64,000 bases of DNA from Cristatella mucedo (taxonomy: Eukaryota > Bryozoa > Phylactolaemata > Cristatellidae): assembly GCA_009760855.2 (NCBI GenBank), contig WPIO01000176.1:482001-546000 (forward strand), given 5' to 3'. Within the stretch, counting starts at the first letter, position 1, and each line of letters begins with the position of its first letter. Positions 33,036 through 45,942 of the stretch are shown here, piece by piece. Position numbers and translations under genes: made by a program. The notes below the pieces were generated by a model. It saw only the letters and a program-made list of their open reading frames with translations. It was not told where the DNA came from and did not search any database.

Positions 33036-33815
33036 GTTTCAGCTTTGTCAGGATGATTGTCGAAAAAGGCTGCACATTGCTGCTCGACTGTGCATCAAGA
33101 TCTCTTGGATCAATGAGCTTGACTGACGGCTGAGGTTTCTGACTTCTTTATCTATCTGGCCTTATGAAGTTCCGGCTTGACAAACGCTGAAGAGTTAAAT
33201 TTATTTTTGTCGGCTAACCTTTTCAACCGACGAGCTCTCTTGGTGACCGGCTAAATGTGGATGGAGTTTGAAATCCAATCGCGGCTCTTTGTGTCATCAA
33301 TAGCACTTATCACATTTAATCCCGGCTCCGTTGTCTGTCTCACTTGCCTTGCAACCTTTAATGAGATGCCGTTGAAAAAAAGAAAAGAAAACTGACGCAT
33401 CCCATTAATTGCAGAACGTTGGCTGACACTGAGATGTGAAAGATTGCGGGATTCTGTCAAATTGCATCAGCAGCAATATTCGAAGATTTTGGCCAGAGCC
33501 AAGGCTACTAGGGGAAATCAACCCCACATTTGACTAAGATTGCACCAAAGGCCGCCAAAACGGCACACACATGCGTTGTTTCGAGCTTGTCGTGGCTGAG
33601 TTCAGCTGTTGCAACGAATAGTACGAGGAACATCCAGGTGTCGGCCGTATCGTGGCTGCATAGATGAATCAGAGCAGGTTCTTCTTTCACGATTATTACA
33701 TTGAGATTGGAGAAAAGCTATATTAATTTTTATTGCGTTCTTTTCACAATGCAATCGCTTGGTCTAGTCCGAAGGAACGCTAGCTTCTGGCATCACTAGG
33801 GGATTGAACCCATGC
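33036..33815. other. No supported gene
   Basis: Two minus-strand frames of 60-69 codons (33251-33460, 33508-33690) show no domain or good splice sites. They could be exons of the gene to the left, but nothing proves it. Confidence 0.4.
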
Positions 33816-33817
33816 AT

Positions 33818-35057
33818 CCAGAATCCAGAGTATTGACGCGAAAGGACAAACAAAGATCGTCCGAGGTGAAATATGGAGTACCTCAGGGCTCCGTGGTAGG
33901 TCCGGTTCTTTTCACGGTTTATACTCTCCCTCTTGCTGCTGTGATTGCCAGGCACAATCTAAGCTTTCACTTCTATGCGGTTGACACTCAGTTTTACCTT
34001 TGCTTTGATCCCCCCAGCCTTCGAGCACTTCGAATTCTCTCAACGAACTTGCTGCATGTATTGATGACATCCGCACATAGCAAATTTTGTAAAACTAAAC
34101 CATGATAAAACTAACTTTACTAGTTATAGGCAAACCCAGTGTGATTCAGAAATTGGAAAGGCTGACGCTCAAAAGTGGCTCTGCCAGCATATCTCCAGTT
34201 GAATCAGCTCGAAATCTAGGTGTCATGTTCCAAAGTGACGTCTCGTTAGACGACCACATCAGCTCCACAGTCAAGTTTGCCTACTTTCAGCTACACAACA
34301 TTGCTCAAATTCGGGCTTGTTTATATAAGGATACCGAGTCCAAGTTGGTCAATGCATTCGTGACATCCCGTCTTAACTCGTGTAACTAACTGCTTACTGG
34401 CTTACCGACATGTGCAATCAGGCAATTACAGCTGGTGCAAAACTCCACAGCTCGGATTGTCTGTCATGAGCATCACAGTTGCCACATTACTCCACTTCTC
34501 GCCGACCTGCACTGGCTACCAGTCAAGCAACGGATTGACTTCAAGGTTTTGTCACTCACTTTTAGGTCCCTTCATTCTATGGCTCCAGCCTATCTCTCCG
34601 ACATACTCCCCCATCAGGCCAAGCATCGTACCACCCGCTTTTTGGAATCCAACAGTCTGCCACTACCTTGTACAAACCTCAAATCCTTTGGAGACCGTGC
34701 ATTTAGTTCGTATGCTCCCAACGCCTGGAACTCCCTCCCAACTTGCGTCAGAACATCCCCTGACCTGACTACATTTAAAAGGAACCTAAAAACACACTTA
34801 TTTAGGACAGCATTTAGTGGGTCCCTGTGATTCGTCCTTGATGTGCTTATGCGTGCCGACACTGCGCATGCTGCCACTAACCACATTTGCATGCTGACCC
34901 TGTGCATGTCACCCCTAACCATTTTATTCATGTTGTTTATCAAGCATGATATTACTCACCATTCAATCGCGTTTCCCTTTGCAACAAACGTAAAGCACCT
35001 AGAAAGAGATTGAGTTCTCTGAGGCGCTTTATCAAGTGCATTATTATTATTATTATG
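33818..35057 (+). mobile_element. LINE-A, RT part to 3-prime end
   Basis: Frames 33812-34105, 34102-34389 and 34435-34830 cover motif B (YGVPQGSVVGPVLF), a mutated motif C (YAVDTQ, with one catalytic Asp replaced by Val) and the full C-terminal block. The hairpin and (ATT)n tail follow at 34990-35057. Confidence 0.9.
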
Positions 35058-36520
35058 CCACTTTTTCTGATTTTGCTTCGTGCTCATTGTTCTCTCGTAG
35101 GTCAAAGTCCAAATTCACGATGCCAAACGCAGCTGCAACGTGGGTGGATGCAATTAGGACATTCAATGCATTATCCTTAAAAATTCGGCTCTTTCCTAGT
35201 AAGATCAGGTTCGAAACAGCTTGCCGATCGGTTAGTGTCAGGCTGTTTGTTTGGACTATTTTAATATTGCGTCTGCCTGCTTCCCTTCTTTGACGGTTTC
35301 AGAAGGTTTTTAAGCAGTTCCAAAAAAGAGATGACGTGGATACGTGGCGTTGGGTTCTAAAGCCCCCCCCCCGAAAGTAACGGAGGAGAAGAGAGATTTT
35401 CATTCTGAGTGAGGTTTCTAAATTCTTTATCTTGACTTTGAGCGTGGGGTAAATAGCTGGCAAAAAATGGAATAGTTTTTCTAAATCCCCAAATCTGTTA
35501 CCCACATTTTGACAACAGTTTTGTTCGTGACCTATCGTTCGTTCGTGACCTCGTTTGTGACCTTTAAATGAGTTTCGGAGGTTCTTCGTCTCAAGCCGAT
35601 TAAGGTAAATTGACTACAAGCAATACAAGAATCTATTCAAAAAATCTATTCAGCATATTCACATATTCAGCGTACATATGTAAAGTGCTTAATGACATTT
35701 AGGTTTACTTAGGACGCCATAAGGTGTTTTAGTAACGTTATTACTATATCCTTATTGTTATTATAATCGAGCCTAACAATTATACATCCCATTTCGTGGT
35801 TAGAGCACTTGAATCCATCTGGCACGAATCAGATAATGCGACGAGAAGTTTCACGTGAATGTCGGCATCTGCTGTTGCGTCTGTATGCCAGCTTGTGTGC
35901 CAGGTGTTGGCAAATTTAAAGCCTGTTGTTGTCACTGCTTCCTTCTTAGCTGTGTAATTGCCGTATCAATGCCAACAGGAAATCGAAGCAGCGGGCCTTA
36001 TTTATTTGTAAATGCTGGGCGAAGTGTACCAGGCTGAGACCCTGATGCAGGACCTAACCAACAGAAGGAATAGCAGAAAAAAAGAGGTGGGCTGCTACCT
36101 CTGGGCCGACTTTTCCACAATAATCCACTGTACAGCACCAGAGTTACTTTACTGAATTCCTTAAAAAAATTGCATGTCTTTCAAAAGTACCAAACAGCGA
36201 AAGAATGTCGCAAGTGAGCTTTGTTGGAATTTTTTAGCTGGTTCATGTTGTCCACCATGGGAAGTCGTGCCCAACCAACGGGATTATTTGAAGACAAAGC
36301 GACTCATGGCATTTATGGCTGGGTAGTCATTCAATGACGCAAATGAAAAACGCGGTTTGTGCTTTCTTGTAATCTACCGATGTTAAAGTCGTGCAATACT
36401 TGGTTGTTCAGCTTGCTACAGGTCATCGACTAAATCTTACACCCGGATCCTTCTTTAAGTGGCTCGCTATTTCTGGGCCCACTCTAATTTATCAAGCCGG
36501 CGTTTACGTGTATAGACACA
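35058..36520. other. No supported gene
   Basis: No domain-bearing frame; a C run lies at 35364-35372. Confidence 0.45.
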
Positions 36521-36521
36521 C

Positions 36522-36559
36522 TCACACGCACGCACGAACACGCAGATACACGCACGCAC

Positions 36560-36608
<49 letters not shown>
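36522..36608. repeat. (CA)n microsatellite
   Basis: An imperfect CACG/CACA lead-in, then about 22 perfect CA units (36563-36607). Confidence 0.95.
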
Positions 36609-36609
<1 letters not shown>

Positions 36610-36689
36610 ACATACAGGTATATACATACATAAATATCGTATTTTCTGAAGGGGCATAGCAATGTGCAACTCTATATTCACCGCGAGGA

Positions 36690-36870
36690 CTGCGAGAACC
36701 GAGCGAGCGTTATGCTGGAGTTTTCATAACCACACTCGAAGCGGCTTACGATGTGCAGTCAGTAGCTAAAAAACAGTTTTCGCCTCACGCTACTTAGGAA
36801 AAGCAGACAGCGTAGCGAAGTCAGAAAAAACAACTGAGGAAAAAACAGCTGTGCTGAGGTTGCACTGCCG
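36690..36870 (-). mobile_element. LINE-B-like 3-prime end, old
   Basis: It can be aligned loosely to the reverse LINE-B end (GCTGGAGTTTTCATAACC, GAAGCGGCTTACGATG, GTTTTCGCCTCACGC). It is too diverged for a firm family call. 36871-37630 may hold more of it but I cannot show that. Confidence 0.45.
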
Positions 36871-37815
36871 TAGCTGCTAACTAGGAAAGACGCAGCCTAG
36901 GCGAATCAGGTCTTGTAGCACTGAATGAGAATTTTGGCTTGAATGTGTCTGCTCTTTGACCAGGAGCTATTAAACCTTTAGCATAAGGGAAACGTTTCAG
37001 AACTATAATGGCAGGCCGATTTTGTGGCAATTTTTGTTTATGGCTAACGGCAGACGAATTTGTTGGCAGCCCTCCTAAGGGAGAGCTACATCACACTAGC
37101 TTTGAGAGAATTGGGAAGCTAGAAATTCTAACCCCTATGTACACATTGCGCTAGGCAATCTCAAATTCTGAAGAGGGAATAAATTAGACGGTCTGGTCAT
37201 TTAGGCAGCAGTCTGAATAACTTTGTATAATATCAGGTTGTCGTCGGAGATGAGACTCAGATTAATAGCATTAGATGGAAATCTGGTAAATTTAGCATTA
37301 TTATTGGCATTAGGATTATTGGCATGGAATGGTAATCTCGCAGGGTTCCCAGTCTTGTGAAGAAGCTGAGGCTGTGATGGATAGGTCCAAAACTTTCAAT
37401 GGTTGCAATTGACTTTTAATAGACCGCGTACGATCAGCAGCTTTACAGTAGCTTAGATGCAGGATCTTGCTATCTAGAAGACGCCAAGACAGGACGGTTA
37501 GCAATTACCTCTCTGCAGCTGTGGCGACATGAAAAAACTACACGAAAAATGTCTGAAATTTATTAGTGCTGGTAAATTGCAAGTTTAGCATTAAATTTTG
37601 AAGACAATGATTAAATCTAAGTCTATCATTGTATCTCCGTATGAAACTCACAAACCCACAAAGACTGTGTGGCTGTTACGCAGGAGAGTTGTGTATAGCT
37701 CACTCACAGCCTAGACGGCGTTTTGGTACCCATTCGGTAGACTTCATCTCCTGCAACAAAAAGAAAGTAGGAAGCGTAGATTAGTCAGGAGAGCAGTCAT
37801 GGTAGTAAGTAGCAC

Positions 37816-39590
37816 GTAATAATAATAATAATAATGCACTTGACAAAGCGCCCTCAGAGAACTCAATCTCTTTCTAGGCGCTTTACATTTGCTGCAAAGG
37901 GAACCGCGATTGAATGGCGAGTAATAAATATCATGCTTGATAAAAAACATGAATAACTTGGTTAGGGGTGACATGCACAGTATCAGCAAGCATAAACACA
38001 TTAAGGACGAATCACAGGGACCTACTAAATGCTGTCTTACATAGAGGTGTTATTAAGTTCATTTTAAATGTGGTCAAGTCAGGGGAAGTTCTGACGTAAG
38101 TCGGGAGTGGATTCCAGGCTTTTGGAGCGTACAAACCAAATGCACGGTCTTCAAAGGATTTGAGGTTTGTACGAGGTTTTGGTAGACTGTTGGATTCCGA
38201 AAAGTGGGTGGTACGAGGCTTGGCCTGGTGGGGGGAGTAGATCTGAGAGATAGGCTGGTGCCAAAGAATGAAGGGACCTAAAAGTGAGCGACAAAATCTT
38301 GAAGTCGATCCGCTGCTTGACTGGTAATTAGTGAAGGTCGGCGAGAAGTGGTGGGACGTGGCAACTGTGATGCTCACTACAGGCAATCCGAGCTGCAGAG
38401 TTTTGCACCAGCTGTAATCGCCTGATTGCACATGCCGGTAGGCCAGTAAGCAGTGAGTTGCAGAAGTCAAGACTGGATGTCACAAACGCATGGACCAACT
38501 TAGACGTAGTATCCTTATGTAAACAAGCCCGAATTTTACCAAGGTTGAGTAGCTGAAAGTTGTCACACTTGATTGTGGAGCTGATGTGGTCGTCTATCGA
38601 GAGGTAAATTTGGATCACGACACTAGATTTCATGCAGATTCAACAGGAAATATGCTGACAGAGCCAATTTCGAGTCTTTAACTTTCCAACTTGTGACTCA
38701 CACAGGGTTTGCCCATAACTAGTAAGTTAGTTTTATCATGGTATTTATTATTTCATTTTATTATGGTTTAGTTTTAGAAAATTTCCTGCCATCCATGAGT
38801 AGATGTCATCAATACGCAAGTGAGCAAATAGCAAATAGCAAGTGAGTTGAGAGAATTCGAGGTGCTCAAAGGCTGGGGGTATCAAAGCAAACGTACAACT
38901 GAGTGTCATCCACATAGAAGTGAAAGCCTAGATTGTGCTTGGTAATCACATCAGCAAGAGGGAAAGTATAAACCATAAAAAGAACCAGACCTAGCACGGA
39001 GCCATGTGGTACCTCATATTTCAGACGTACCTCGGATGACCTTTGTTTACTCACGTCAATACTCTGGAGTCTTCCACTGAGATAGGACCTGAACCATCGC
39101 AGAGCAGTGCCAGTGATGCCCAGGCAAGATGAGAAGCACTCTAGAAGAACTTTGTGATCGATAGTATCAAAAGCTGCCGAAAGATCGAGCAAAACAAGCA
39201 GAGACACTCTACCTATGTCTGCATTCCTAAGTAGATCGTTGTACGCCCTAAGCAATGCTGATTCTGTCGAGTGATTAGTTCTAAAGCCAGACTGGAATTT
39301 ACCAGCAAGGTTTGAAATTTCTTCATATGAGTTCAGCTGGTCTGTCACGACCCGTTCCAGTGTCTTTGATAGGACTGTTAGAAGGGAGACTGGGCGGTAG
39401 TTGCTCAAGTTCTCTTGGTCTAGTGTCGCTTTCTTGAGAAGTGGCCTGACTACAGCTTTTTTGAAAGGTTCTAGGACATAACCTGAGGCTAATGACATAT
39501 TAATGATATTAGTTATGCATAGCAGCAGCAGATCAATGCATCGCAGGAGCATGACAGTGGGAATAGGGTCCAAAGAACTTGTTGTCTAAG
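37816..39590 (-). mobile_element. LINE-A inserted in LINE-B
   Basis: It has the AAT tail and hairpin at 37816-37890, C-terminal frames 38012-38470 and 38328-38633, and the RT frame 38866-39573 (PFKKAVVRPLLKKATLDQ, NYRPVSLLTVLSKTLERVV, LLDLSAAFDTIDH, FYVDDTQLYVCF). Motif C is YVDD. A deletion or rearrangement near 38740-38830 has added a short AGTAAAT-type repeat. Confidence 0.88.
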
Positions 39591-39647
39591 TAGGATTTGT
39601 TGTCTGTATATATAGCAGCTCAGGATGTCTGGAGAGGATAAAAAATA

Positions 39648-39818
39648 TTAGCTGATTCAGCAGGTTCTTTTGTATAGCGACAGACGAGCCTCAACGGCTA
39701 TCACCACCGCTTGCAGCTGCGATAAATTACCGTTCACCACAGGATTCGAACCGACAACATCGGGGCCGAGGTCGTGAAAAGCAACCACGTTACCTAGTGA
39801 GTCATCATGGTTCGCCAT
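39648..39818 (-). mobile_element. SINE-B
   Basis: The minus strand reads GATGACTCACTAGGTAACG (A-box), CGGTTCGAATCCTGTGG (B-box) and CAAGCGGTGGTGATAGCC, ending with a GCTGAATCAGC-like 3-prime segment. Confidence 0.75.
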
Positions 39819-40700
39819 AAGGATGTGCTATAGTCGGCAGCAGGAGAGTAGGTGTCGTTGCCTAAGAATTGCGGAAGTGAGTTCCGCAGTCTATTACCTG
39901 CAGAGCTAAAGCTTCTGTCGCCAACGGTCTTTAAGCAGAGGAATGGAACAGCTAATTTTTTGTCCATACTGGATATTTGGGCACGGGCTGGCTGAAACTG
40001 GTTCCGCAGTTCAGCTAGGTAGAAAGGAGCCTAGCCATGACGGGCCTTGTAGTTCAGCATAAGAACTTTGCTCAGTATCCGTTGACCAACTTGCAGCCAT
40101 CCTAGCTCTTCCAGCAAAAGAGACACGTGGTCAAACCTCAGGGATTAGTAACTAGCCCTGCAGCCATATTCATCACCAGCTGCTGTGGCTTAGTGGCTTT
40201 TTCGGTAGCCCAGCCAGAAGGGAATTAAAATAATCCAGCCGATACAAAACCAAGGAGCTAGTTAAATGTTTTGCAAGTTACCGTGGAGGGCAGCTCCAAA
40301 TCTTAGGGATCAGACATAATGGCTAGTTGTGGAAGCAATCTTCTTAACGAAGCTTTCAAAATCTAGGGAGCAGTCGGAGACGGAACCTAAATTCCGAGCA
40401 CATGGCAGTGGTCGCACAAGAGCATCACCAATTAGAAGAGCAAACCCTTCAAGTTTAGCCACACGTTTTGGGTATCCTACCTGGACCAACTCTATTTTAT
40501 CGTCGTTTGGTTTAGGGAAATTTGCCGATATCCACGATCGAATGTCTGCAAGGCAAGCAGTGTGGCCGTAACTCAGACGGTACCTAGACAGGGAAGCCGC
40601 ACTGCTGGTGGTGGTGGTGCTGCACCCCTCGCTGTCTAATCCTGATCGGGAGTCGATCGATCGGTACACTGTTGCCAGTAACCTAGCAACCAATAACCTG

Positions 40701-41194
40701 GCAACCTAGGTTCAGCAGCTCATCTGGTCTGTCGCCAACGATGAAGCTGCATTACAAGACCACCATTATGGAATCTTCATTGGGTCCATGTCAGGCAATC
40801 ATCGAATCGACTTCCAAGATGGCCGCCTCAGTCTGGTGGTCACAGGTCGCTTCACTGGCTGCGCTCATCAGCTCTCTTTGCTCCTCCGCGATGCTCTCGA
40901 ACCTTCTTCACGTCGGTTTGGAGCCGCATCGCCGCTCCTCTAGTAAATAGATATCTTTTTGGTGGTCGGGCCCTTATTTCGAAGGCACTGAAAGTGTCTG
41001 AAATTTGCTTCTCGCATCGTCCACAGTCAGCTGCGTTGAGTTGAGTTGACTTTGCATCGTGTAAGTCTCAGCTTACAGCAAACCTGTCCTGCTCAGGTTT
41101 AATGGTGCACCTGAAAGCTAGTCACCTTTTTTCTGTACTTTTTGAGCATAGACCTGCATATGACACTGCATATGCTAGTGGCCAGGAATCCTAG
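40701..41194. other. No supported gene
   Basis: One 69-codon plus-strand frame (40741-40950) without a recognisable domain. Confidence 0.45.
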
Positions 41195-41360
41195 TAGCCA
41201 GCGGCCCTCGATGTGCTCTTGCTTGCTTTCAAGCACTCCTCTGAGCCTAGTGCGCTGATTGTCATTAACTCTGGCCTATTGCTTCTTTTGCAGCGAGCTG
41301 TGAGGCGCTTGGACGCAGATTTGGTTCTCTTAGGACTCTATGCATAAGAAATAGTAGCAC
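41195..41360 (+). mobile_element. Possible old LINE 3-prime end
   Basis: TTTTGCAGCGAGCTGTGAGGCGC, then GGTTCTCTTAGGACTCTATGC (first run split here at GCGAGC), follows the plan of the LINE-A/SINE-A hairpin but is well diverged. Confidence 0.35.
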
Positions 41361-41559
41361 TATCACTTAACATTATTCTTATACAGTTTGAAGGTTCACA
41401 ATGCATAGAGTCATGAACCTTACTTAAGCAAAAGCCATTCTACCGATGCTACCAATTAAAGTTGGGCGAGAACATTCAGCTGCTCGTCGGTGGCCAGCAC
41501 TGGCAGCAAAACTTCCAAATTTCCTGGCAATAGAGGCAAACGTGACTCCTCATCCGCCG

Positions 41560-42275
41560 CACGCTCGTCTCTCCTCCTCATCTTGCTCGACCTCCGGCTC
41601 CTGCCCGTGCTCACGTGCTGCTTCTCCTTCCCGCCGCCGCCGCCGCTGCTCTTCCTCTTTCTTGCGCTCCTGCTGCTCCTCATACTTCTACTGCCACTGC
41701 TCTTGCTCATGCACTCTTTCTTCGTTCCCTCCGAATATTCTGATTACTACTTCTGCTCCTGCTCCCATTCCCGCTCCCGGTCCTGCTCCTGCTCCTCCTT
41801 CTCGTGCTTCCGCCGAGAGTAAGGTGCTTGCACTTCACGACCCGGGCTGCGGGTTCGAATCACGCCGATGGCAATTCCTCTTTGCCCACGGCAAGCGGTG
41901 CTAATAGCCAATGCTGCTCTTCTGCCGCTTTGTAAACTGTTAAATCAGCTAGCCATGACTTCCTGCACTCGCCCTCTTTTTCCCTTCTCTCTTCACTTCT
42001 TCTTGCTCCTTCCCCTCTTGCTCCACTTTTGCCTGCTCTTCTACCTCCCCCCACTTTCTCCTCCTGCTCAGCATTGTCCTCCTTCTTATCCTCCTGCTTT
42101 TGCTGGCCTGCTTCTCCAGCTTCTGCTGCTGTTGCTGCTGCTTCTCCTGTTGCTGCTGCTGCTTCTCCTGCTGCTGTTGCTCTGCTGCTGCTTCTCCTGC
42201 TGCTGTTGCTCTGCTGCTGCTGCTGCTGCTGCTGCTTCTCTAGCTTCTCCTGCTGCTGCTGCTGCAACTAGGACT
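41560..42275. repeat. Long pyrimidine-rich tract with CTG/CTTCTC minisatellite
   Basis: The plus strand is strongly C+T-rich for about 700 bp. From 42110 it becomes a repeat of TGCTGCTTCTCC and TGCTGTTGCTC units. Frames are open on both strands (poly-Gln/Ala one way, poly-Leu the other). This is a product of composition, not a gene. Confidence 0.8.
41826..41925 (+). mobile_element. SINE-B fragment, plus strand
   Basis: GGGTTCGAATCACGCCG (B-box) followed by GGCAAGCGGTGCTAATAGCC matches the SINE-B body. It sits inside the pyrimidine-rich tract. Confidence 0.6.
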
Positions 42276-42279
42276 CTCC

Positions 42280-43224
42280 TGCCTTCTGTGAACTAGGCTG
42301 TACAATCAGCCAACTTGTTTCCCTCTTCACCTTTACGATACAGTTCAGTTTGATTAATAAGTTGCCTCGGCATCCAGAGATGAGAATAACGCTGAGATGA
42401 CGAGCTCTATAGGTCAGATGATGGTCAAAGGCTTGCTTCGATGCCGGGATCACGCCTACAAGGGTCCTCTATCACGTGACTGGAATGAGCAGCTGCTGCT
42501 GTTAAGCTGAAGCGTGTGAACTCCACTCGGAGAGAAAAGAGAGCTGCACTCGAGGGCTGCTGCAGCTGCCTCGATTGCCTCCTGCTTTGCTGTGAGCACC
42601 TGGCGATTGCCAACCTACGACTGGCAGACAAGCTGCCCGCACGAGCTGCCTCCAAAGTTATGCAGGACTGACAGCGCGTCTATTGCCATTGCTGGCATTC
42701 GGCATTGGCATCCAATCATGAATTCAGGGTGTGGAAATTATTCAGAAATCCGGCGGTGTGGTGAACTTACTCTCGCGCCGTTGTCACAGCCATGCGTATG
42801 GCACAGCAGTGAATTAGACGGCTCGAGACAAAGTCATTGCTTGCGCTTGATACCGTGAATGCACTCGCACGCATGCATGCATCCCGGGTATGCCGGGCAC
42901 ACCGTGTCGTTTTCGGAGCCAAACAACTAGGTGTGGATGCAGTAGGCCTCGTAGGTACTGCAGCACCAAACATTCCAGGCAGATGGAATGTGTTCTTGGC
43001 TGATCAGAAACACGTCAACACTTGTGCTGGATGTCTTTGGCAAGAAGAGGATGGAAGCTTGACTCAGACAGATACTCTGCTCAAAAACGTGCTCACCACT
43101 TTGCAACCATCGCTCGGCTATTCGCAAGAGAGTGGCTGAGAGCAGCCTACAGTCTAGTAGGACAGGTAGACTTGGACATTGGAGAACATATCTCAATAAC
43201 TTGAAATACAAGCTCATGACAAAA
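42280..43224. other. No supported gene
   Basis: A 100-codon plus-strand frame at 42837-43139 (PGRWNVFLADQKHVNTCAGC) has no domain I recognise. It may belong to the decayed element just downstream. Confidence 0.4.
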
Positions 43225-43520
43225 TAGGCCCAGGAACCCATGAGTCATTGAAAGGCCTCGGTAGCCTACTGCTTGACAAGCTTACTTCAGAAGTGCATAA
43301 ATGTCTCGTGTCTGCATGATGGAGGATTAGAAAATTACATCGCTCAGAATTACGGCCATCAATATGGATGGAGCCGAGCATCTAGGGGCCCGAAAAGAAG
43401 GATGTACCGTAGCAGCTGGCACAAAAGAATGCTTGCGCATCCAGAAACCAGCAGCAACACAGTCATCACACTAGATGCTTGTCATATGCTTAAATTGCCG
43501 AGGGATTCGCTCCTATCAGG
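43225..43520 (+). pseudogene. P-element/THAP9-type transposase remnant
   Basis: Three short frames in order give LLLDKLTSEVHKCLVSA, then ITAINMDGAEHLGARKEGC, then VITLDACHMLKLPRD. The last matches the conserved DACHMLKL-R- block of P-element and THAP9 transposases. The middle one matches the catalytic-region pattern T-DGA--N--M-K-LGC, with changes. Frameshifts near 43315 and 43465 and the missing flanks mean it is dead. The identification rests on these motifs only. Confidence 0.5.
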
Positions 43521-43687
43521 TGATATCAATTATCACCTAATAGGATGAGCCAGGATGAGCTCATGCGTGCGCACACAAACGCTAGCTCCAGTCAAAAAGC
43601 AACTCAAGAGCTGCCAACTGAAACCGAAACTATGTCACGTTTAATTCCATAAGCACACGACTGAAGTTTTTTGGTATCGCAGACACT

Positions 43688-43730
<43 letters not shown>

Positions 43731-44204
43731 GTAGCTACGGCTCATAGGCCATTGCTGCCAAGTGGTCACCCACGATTTGCATCTCAACGGCGCCATTCAG
43801 GGAGGCACGTGCGACAGAGCGTTATGGCAGCAGTAGCCGTGTGCATTACGCAGCATGTGGAATGTATCGTGTATTGCATTTCTAGCGGTCCAATGATTCT
43901 ACGAGGCGATCTACACAGTGAATGAGGCTCCTACGCACGGAGGCGAGGCGAGGCGAGGCGGAAGCGATCCCATCCAGACGGCTTCTACCTTTCCTCACCC
44001 CCAGACTCTGACGTCGATGCTCAGACTGCTGGATGTTGTCAAGTAGGCTTGCAAGAACAAGACAGGTAGCTGCCATGCTACCACAAGTGTTTACATGCAG
44101 TGCACAGTTGTCTATCCTGCAGGCGAATCGACTTCTGACGCAACGTTCCAAATTTGATTCATTTTGCTTTTAACTGTGAGGCTGTAACTAGATTTTACGA
44201 TCCG
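43521..44204. other. No gene; one CAG tract
   Basis: The only feature I can name is the CAG repeat at 43688-43729. A small GAGGC pentamer repeat lies at 43943-43960. Confidence 0.5.
43688..43729. repeat. (CAG)14
   Basis: 42 nt, uninterrupted. No coding context is evident. Confidence 0.98.
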
Positions 44205-44310
44205 GGCGTGAATCTGAACTTAACTTCTGTAACTCACTGTTTGCTGGTCTACCACCCTGTGCAATTAGGCCCTTGCAATTGGTGCAGATCTGCACAGCGC
44301 AATCTGCCAC
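44205..44310 (+). mobile_element. LINE-A-like fragment
   Basis: The translation SVTHCLLVYHPVQLGPCNWC matches the shifted LINE-A C-terminal frame SATHCLLAYRHVQSGDYSWC seen at 38400. No tail. Confidence 0.55.
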
Positions 44311-45769
44311 AGCTATGCGGGACTCCCGGCCACTATGCCAGTGACTGCCCGGAACGTCTGAGGCACTGCAGGGGCAAGGCTGCACGGGCGATACTGACGT
44401 GACCAGCATCGTCCTGTCGTTGGGAATGTCGGCGTGCCCGCCGTGCTCACCTCCGCCGATTGGCGATATGCTCTCTTTACTTTTCTCCCTGCTCTCCTCC
44501 CCGAAGTCGTCACCGGGCTCGTAGAGAGCGCCGGCTCAACATTGACACGCCCTCTCCGGCCCGGAAGCCTTGCTCCCGATCGTTGTGGATCGCTCCCCTG
44601 GCGCGAGTCGTGAGGCTTCCGCCGACCCCTCCCCGGCTGAGGACCGACGCAATCTTAGCCCATAAAGGCAGAGATGGTACCGAAACCCCGAGGGGCTGCA
44701 GCCGACTCCTTGGCTCCGAGCTGGGCTACCCATGCTGCAGCAAAGGCTGCTAATGAGGCATCGTCCTTGGCCATCTTGAACGCGACGGCCATTTCGGTGA
44801 AAACCGCTGCTCAGAAAACCGGTATGGGCAAGACACCCTAGTAGGTTCCATGTCTTCTCCTGCCCCCTCCGGAGTGCCTGTGCCGCCATCCGCCATTCTT
44901 TGTCCCCCCCCCCCAGTCTTAGCCCTTTACGTCGACCGACTGACCTTACTTACTGTCCTCAGCTATTCAGCCCACTGCAAGCCATGTCTACTCACCTCAC
45001 TCGTCGTCACAATTCCTCGCTTCTCATTGCTTGCCCACTCTGCCTCTTCGTCAGCTCGTCTGCTTCAGTCCTGAACTCACACCTCCGCAACACGCACCCC
45101 AGCTTGAGGGTAACAGCCACCATACCCCCTACGCACAGCTCGTCATTAGACCCGCCTCCCGCCATCAGTTTCCGTCTCCATCGAAGTCTCTACCTTCAGC
45201 CGCACAACCCCTGCTGTACCAGCTGCTTGCCCCACCTTTTGCTCCAGCGCCGTCGTCCTCTGCTCCTGTCGGGGCATCCCCGTGCAGGGAAGCCGCCGCC
45301 GGTAGCCTCTTCAGCCTCCCATCTCACCCCTCGTGACATTGTGGACCTCTGGCTGCCTCGCGTAGGGGACCGTGTTCAGGCACGTGACTGACGTGGCATT
45401 GCGGCCTCAGACCTCCTCTTCAGTGGAGCGGGGCTGTCGCTCGCCCGTGGCATGAGCAGGTACTTTGAGCAGAAGTGCTGCCATGCCCGTTCGAAGCACC
45501 CTCCATCACTGCCGGACAGGCTTGCTCCGGGTGAGCCGTGGCGCACATGGGACGCGAGATGAGACGCCTCGATCCTGCAGTGGCTGTATGCCACCGACCG
45601 TACGAAGGCAATCCGAGAGATCCTTCTTCCGGCACAGACCGTGTTCTCCGGCGAGCTGCAGCTACCACTGGGAGGCCGAATCTTAGGCTCGACCAGTCGA
45701 TAGCAACCGCCTAGACGCTCTCCTACAAAAGACGGTCCATCTCGACTGGCAGCCTGATTAAGAAAAATT

Positions 45770-45942
45770 ACTATCTGATTTAACAGACTCTTTTTGCATA
45801 GTGATAGAAGAGCCTTTACGGCTATCACCACCGCTTGCAGTGGCAATAAATGATCGCCCACAGCAGGATTCGAACCCACGACCTCGGGGCAAAAAAGCAA
45901 CCGCCTTACCTAGTGAGCCATTTCGGCTCACCAATGTCACCA
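45770..45942 (-). mobile_element. SINE-B inserted in the R2-like remnant
   Basis: The best copy: on the minus strand AATGGCTCACTAGGTAAGG (A-box) and GTGGGTTCGAATCCTGC (a perfect B-box), then CAAGCGGTGGTGATAGCC and a 3-prime end near 45770. Confidence 0.8.

Larger units (their letters stand above)
37632..40700 (-). mobile_element. LINE-B copy split by LINE-A and SINE-B
   Basis: The LINE-B 3-prime end occupies 37632-37815. The rest of the same element resumes at about 39823 with GGATGTGCTATAGTCGGCAG and runs to 40700. It includes the C-terminal text and an upstream segment in frame 40310-40693 (CLADIRSWISANFPKPNDDK, ARNLGS). The 2-kb interruption is a LINE-A copy plus a SINE-B. Confidence 0.8.

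Noticed and set aside
41860-42267. Minus-strand frame with poly-Gln and Ala/Glu repeats
   Set aside because: Arises from a CTG/CTTCTC minisatellite; the opposite strand is equally open as poly-Leu/Ser.
42837-43139. 100-codon plus-strand frame upstream of the P-like remnant
   Set aside because: Could belong to the decayed element but I see no conserved motif in it.
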